A stretch of DNA of 64,000 bases from the NCBI RefSeq assembly GCF_001563265.1, contig NZ_CP005084.1, forward strand, positions 876,001 through 940,000, given 5' to 3'. The notes below the pieces were generated by a model. The model was not told where the DNA came from and searched no databases. It was given only the letters and a program-made list of their open reading frames with translations. The stretch comes from Sphingobium sp. TKS. GTDB lineage: Bacteria > Pseudomonadota > Alphaproteobacteria > Sphingomonadales > Sphingomonadaceae. The position numbers and the translations under genes are program-made. This document shows, piece after piece, positions 63,583-64,000 of this stretch; positions within the stretch are counted from its first letter, which is position 1, and each line of letters begins with the position of its first letter.

Positions 63583-64000
63583 TCAGAAGAACAGGATCGC
63601 CCCCGCCGCGATCGCGTCGGAACTCGCCCGGTTGCCATTATGCGCTTCCGACTTGGTGTGGACATATTCGCTGAGCAGCGTGACCCAGCTCGTCAGGCCA
63701 TAGCGGACCTGCCCGACCCAGCTCGAATTCTTGTCCACAAGCGTCGGATTGGCGAGCGCGTCGGCGGCATTGGCATAGTCGAGATTGCTCTCACCATAGC
63801 TGCCGCCCACAGAGAATTTCCCGAAGCTCGCCAGCCCTTGAAGATAGAAGCCATGGCTGTCGCGCTTATTGCCCAGGCCATCGGTATCGAACAGGTTGAG
63901 CGCCGTCGTGCCAAGGCCCGAGGCATCATAATAGGTGCCGACCAGCGTCAGCGGCCCCACCGTCACCTTCGCGCCCGCATCCCAGCCCCAGCCGGTATAA
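63583..64000 (-). CDS. Porin, partial (cut by right edge)
   Basis: Only the C-terminal 138 codons lie in the window; the gene continues to the right. The visible part is a string of amphipathic beta strands (PLTLVGTYYD, FSVGGSYG, WVTLLSEYVHTKSEAHN) ending GAILFF, with the terminal Phe typical of outer-membrane barrels. It resembles Gram-negative porins of the carbohydrate or general type. Substrate is not determined. Confidence 0.8.
   Translation of the reverse strand, partial: YTGWGWDAGAKVTVGPLTLVGTYYDASGLGTTALNLFDTDGLGNKRDSHGFYLQGLASFGKFSVGGSYGESNLDYANAADALANPTLVDKNSSWVGQVRYGLTSWVTLLSEYVHTKSEAHNGNRASSDAIAAGAILFF

Overview
The window looks like a chromosomal segment of a sphingomonad-type alphaproteobacterium (Sphingobium, Novosphingobium or Sphingomonas). 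The reasons are the high G+C content, four TonB-dependent receptors in 64 kb, many short-chain dehydrogenases (SDRs) and acyl-CoA enzymes, frequent TTG/GTG starts with good ribosome sites, and dispersed palindromic intergenic repeats. No rRNA, tRNA or CRISPR array was seen.

Region 1 (1-4.7 kb) holds a SnoaL-like protein, an FMN-dependent hydroxy-acid dehydrogenase and an MFS transporter, all on the minus strand. Decayed gene pieces sit around them: an SDR stub, a BKACE/DUF849 remnant with internal deletions, and a joined IS3 transposase / metallo-beta-lactamase / cation-transporter remnant.

Region 2 (4.7-31 kb) is a catabolic island. Two closely related TonB receptors flank it. One (4743-7001, +) precedes a CocE-type esterase. 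The other (28685-30910, -) heads a long minus-strand series: esterase, acyl-CoA ligase, acyl-CoA dehydrogenase, APH-type kinase, three SDRs, a FadJ-like bifunctional enzyme, MaoC hydratase, thiolase, quinone oxidoreductase, MFS, enone reductase, SDR, a fused double class III CoA-transferase, GST and nitronate monooxygenase. Start/stop overlaps suggest polycistronic transcripts. The kinase-dehydrogenase-ligase trio resembles gamma-hydroxyacid (levulinate-type) catabolism.

Region 3 (31-42.5 kb) has a tandem-domain TetR regulator diverging from an AraC regulator. Further catabolic genes follow: two epoxide-hydrolase-like proteins, an HD protein that may be a diiron oxygenase, a class II aldolase, an HSL-type esterase, an enoyl-CoA hydratase, a long acyl-CoA dehydrogenase and an SDR. 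A related sequence (consensus near TCGCAATTT) recurs upstream of five minus-strand units and may be a shared operator.

Region 4 (42.5-54 kb) contains a PAS-GGDEF-EAL protein, a third TonB receptor and a CYP153-like P450 on the minus strand. Diverging from them is the most striking locus: a short LuxR-like regulator, a LuxI-type acyl-homoserine-lactone synthase, a stand-alone acyl carrier protein, a mycolic-acid-cyclopropane-synthase-like methyltransferase and a fatty acyl-AMP ligase. Three of these genes overlap at their start/stop codons. The set reads as a dedicated pathway that activates a fatty acid, loads it on its own ACP, modifies the chain and makes an unusual acyl-homoserine lactone.

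Region 5 (54-64 kb) is more ordinary: a LysR regulator diverging from a two-subunit 3-oxoacid CoA-transferase, a GAF hybrid histidine kinase, acetyl-CoA synthetase, pseudoazurin, a fourth TonB receptor and a porin cut by the right edge.
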